From positions 1-64,000 of the forward strand of contig QCLO01000008.1 in assembly GCA_003214465.1 (NCBI GenBank): a stretch of DNA of 64,000 bases. The letters are read 5' to 3'. The notes beneath the pieces were generated by a model. It saw only the letters and a program-made list of their open reading frames with translations. It was not told the DNA's origin and searched no databases. Origin of the DNA: Acidimicrobiales bacterium AG-414-N20. Its GTDB lineage: Bacteria > Actinomycetota > Acidimicrobiia > Acidimicrobiales > MedAcidi-G1. Position numbers and translations under genes: made by a program. Numbering within the stretch: position 1 is the stretch's first letter; each line of letters starts with the position of its first letter. Shown here in pieces: positions 62,776-64,000 of the stretch.

Positions 62776-63860
62776 TGGCACTTTCTGAAGTTTTTCCTGA
62801 ACCTTCTACTGATCTAGCAGAGCAACCAGCTCCCACCTCAATAACAAGACCCAGCAATATTTTGGATCCAGGCTTTGATTTAACACTTAGGCCTATGCGT
62901 TACCCGTATTTTTACGAGATGTACCAAGACGCCATAAAAAATACATGGACAGTGGATGAAATTGATTTTTCTACTGACCTTACAGATCTACGTAGTGGGA
63001 AAATGGATTCAGCGCACATACACCTTGTCAAAAGACTCGTAGCGTTTTTCGCCACTGGTGATTCCATAGTTGCTAACAATTTGGTTCTTAACCTTTATAA
63101 GCACATAAATGCGCCAGAAGCACGAATGTATCTTTCTCGTCAACTTTATGAAGAGGCACTGCATGTCCAGTTCTATCTAACACTTTTGGATAATTACATA
63201 CCAGATCAAGACGAGAGAGAAGAAGCTTTTGCGGCAATCCACAATATTCCTTCGATCCGCAAAAAAGCTGATTTCTGTTTCAAATGGATGGGCTCAGTTG
63301 ATGACCTAGACGAACTCGACACAGATGAAAAACGTAAAGCATTTCTGATGAACTTGATTTGTTTTGCTTCTTGTATAGAGGGCTTATTCTTCTTTGGGGC
63401 TTTTGCTTACGTTTACTTTTTGCGTGATCAAGGACTTCTTGATGGATTAGCTGCCGGTACGAATTGGGTTTTCAGAGATGAAAGTTGTCATATGAACTTT
63501 GCTCTTGCAGTTGTCGACACAGTCAGAGAAGAGCAACCAGAGCTCTTTGATGAAAGCTTTACAAGTCAGATAACTACGATGATAGAAGAGGCCGTCGACT
63601 GTGAATATCAATTTGCAGAAGATCTCTTAGGAGGTCAAGGAGTTAACGGCATGTCACCTGCTGACACTCTTGAGTACCTGAGATATGTAGCAGACCAACG
63701 CCTGGCAAGGCTCGGGATAGAACCGATATACGGTTCAAAAAATCCTTTTGGGTTTATGGAACTTCAAGATGTCGCTGAGCTAACAAACTTTTTTGAGAAA
63801 ACAGTAACCGCTTACCAAACTGGTGTTGAAGGTGAATTCTCTATGAGCGAAGACTTTTAG
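62775..63860 (+). CDS. nrdB: Class Ia ribonucleotide reductase, beta subunit
   Basis: A 361-residue ferritin-like radical subunit. Metal ligands are visible in VAFFATGDSIV (Asp), EEALHVQFY (Glu, His and four residues later the radical Tyr), CIEGLFFFG (Glu) and FRDESCHMNF (Glu, His). The Tyr radical site is present, so it needs oxygen for activation, like class Ia/Ib. The start ATG shares its A with the nrdA TAA (TAATG), so translation is coupled. Confidence 0.95.
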   Translation: MALSEVFPEPSTDLAEQPAPTSITRPSNILDPGFDLTLRPMRYPYFYEMYQDAIKNTWTVDEIDFSTDLTDLRSGKMDSAHIHLVKRLVAFFATGDSIVANNLVLNLYKHINAPEARMYLSRQLYEEALHVQFYLTLLDNYIPDQDEREEAFAAIHNIPSIRKKADFCFKWMGSVDDLDELDTDEKRKAFLMNLICFASCIEGLFFFGAFAYVYFLRDQGLLDGLAAGTNWVFRDESCHMNFALAVVDTVREEQPELFDESFTSQITTMIEEAVDCEYQFAEDLLGGQGVNGMSPADTLEYLRYVADQRLARLGIEPIYGSKNPFGFMELQDVAELTNFFEKTVTAYQTGVEGEFSMSEDF

Positions 63861-63876
63861 CAGTACCCCTCCCCCT

Positions 63877-63892
63877 CCGATTCCCCAATCGG
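63877..63892 (+). other. Small hairpin after nrdB
   Basis: CCGATT and AATCGG form a 6-bp stem around a CCCC loop, 17 nt after the nrdB stop and just ahead of the terminator. It may stabilise the 3' end of the nrdAB message. Confidence 0.4.
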
Positions 63893-63896
63893 ACGT

Positions 63897-63932
63897 AGAT
63901 AGGACCCCCGCAAGGGGGTCTTATCTGATTTT
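63897..63932 (+). terminator. Strong intrinsic terminator of nrdAB
   Basis: AGATAGGACCCCC pairs with GGGGGTCTTATCT over 13 bp (one G-U pair) around a GCAA tetraloop, followed by GATTTT. The stable stem, GNRA-type loop and trailing Ts make this the clearest simple terminator in the window. Confidence 0.9.
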
Positions 63933-63940
63933 AAGAGGAT

Positions 63941-64000
63941 TTGAAGATTCAAATTTCAACTATTCAGTGGAGTCTTCTTTTGTTACTCTTCTTCGTACTG
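63941..64000 (+). CDS. Start of a membrane or exported protein (partial)
   Basis: From a TTG at 63941 the frame reads MKIQISTIQWSLLLLLFFVL and stays open to the window edge. A basic residue followed by a leucine-rich hydrophobic run looks like a signal peptide or first membrane helix. AAGAGGA lies immediately before, although the spacing to TTG is very short. The remainder is outside the window, so function is unknown. Confidence 0.4.
   Translation, partial: MKIQISTIQWSLLLLLFFVL

Overview
The window is an AT-rich, tightly packed bacterial chromosome segment. It most resembles a streamlined, probably aquatic actinobacterium of the Acidimicrobiia type. Seen directly: a WhiB regulator with its four cysteines, a PknB-type Ser/Thr kinase with four PASTA repeats, a CtpE-like P-type ATPase, an SCO6745-family protein, an F420-type LLM oxidoreductase, a MurA with Asp instead of the catalytic Cys, and a type-2 IleS. 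Placement below phylum is inference. I saw no tRNA, rRNA, insertion sequence, prophage or CRISPR array. Once the selenoprotein gene at 9242-9709 is recognised, no gene-free stretch exceeds about 210 bp.

Layout. 1-14 kb: lipid/CoA metabolism and mixed enzymes (two SDRs, epimerase, SnoaL-like protein, Nudix hydrolase, Ca-type P-ATPase, WhiB, MaoC-like hydratase, CaiB-type CoA-transferase, a selenocysteine peroxiredoxin, aldehyde dehydrogenase, O-methyltransferase, thiolase, SCO6745 protein). 14-19.4 kb: branched-chain amino-acid genes ilvD then ilvB-ilvN-ilvC on the minus strand, with an attenuator and an 11-residue Val/Ile-rich leader peptide between ilvD and ilvB. 19.5-31.6 kb: MATE exporter, gatCAB, PASTA kinase, DNA ligase LigA, mnmA and a cysteine desulfurase. 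31.6-39 kb: SRPBCC protein, rhomboid protease, NifU-like scaffold, MurA, MFS transporter, hydrolase, fatty-acid desaturase, a duplicated-domain acidic protein. 39-50 kb: glpX, then a long minus-strand run glyA - WecA-type transferase - atpZ - atpI-like - atpBEFHAGDC. 50-57 kb: inositol-3-phosphate synthase, two acyl-CoA synthetases, a CitE-like lyase, an LLM oxidoreductase and a repeat-tailed small protein. 57-64 kb: ileS, nrdAB, a strong terminator and the start of a membrane or exported protein.

The main discoveries are regulatory or recoding signals that ordinary gene calling misses. (1) A peroxiredoxin whose peroxidatic position is an in-frame UGA, followed at the right distance by a bacterial SECIS-like hairpin. 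(2) A textbook ilv attenuator whose leader peptide appears to be translated from a leaderless transcript. (3) A 38-bp near-perfect palindrome carrying two back-to-back -10 boxes, with the GTG start codons of pknB and its neighbour in its arms. (4) A recurring geometry, -10 hexamer + exactly 6 nt + start codon, at about a dozen genes, indicating widespread leaderless transcription. It helps choose starts for ligA, ilvD, murA, an acyl-CoA ligase and others. (5) An ATP synthase b subunit with a signal peptide and a His-rich extracytoplasmic domain.
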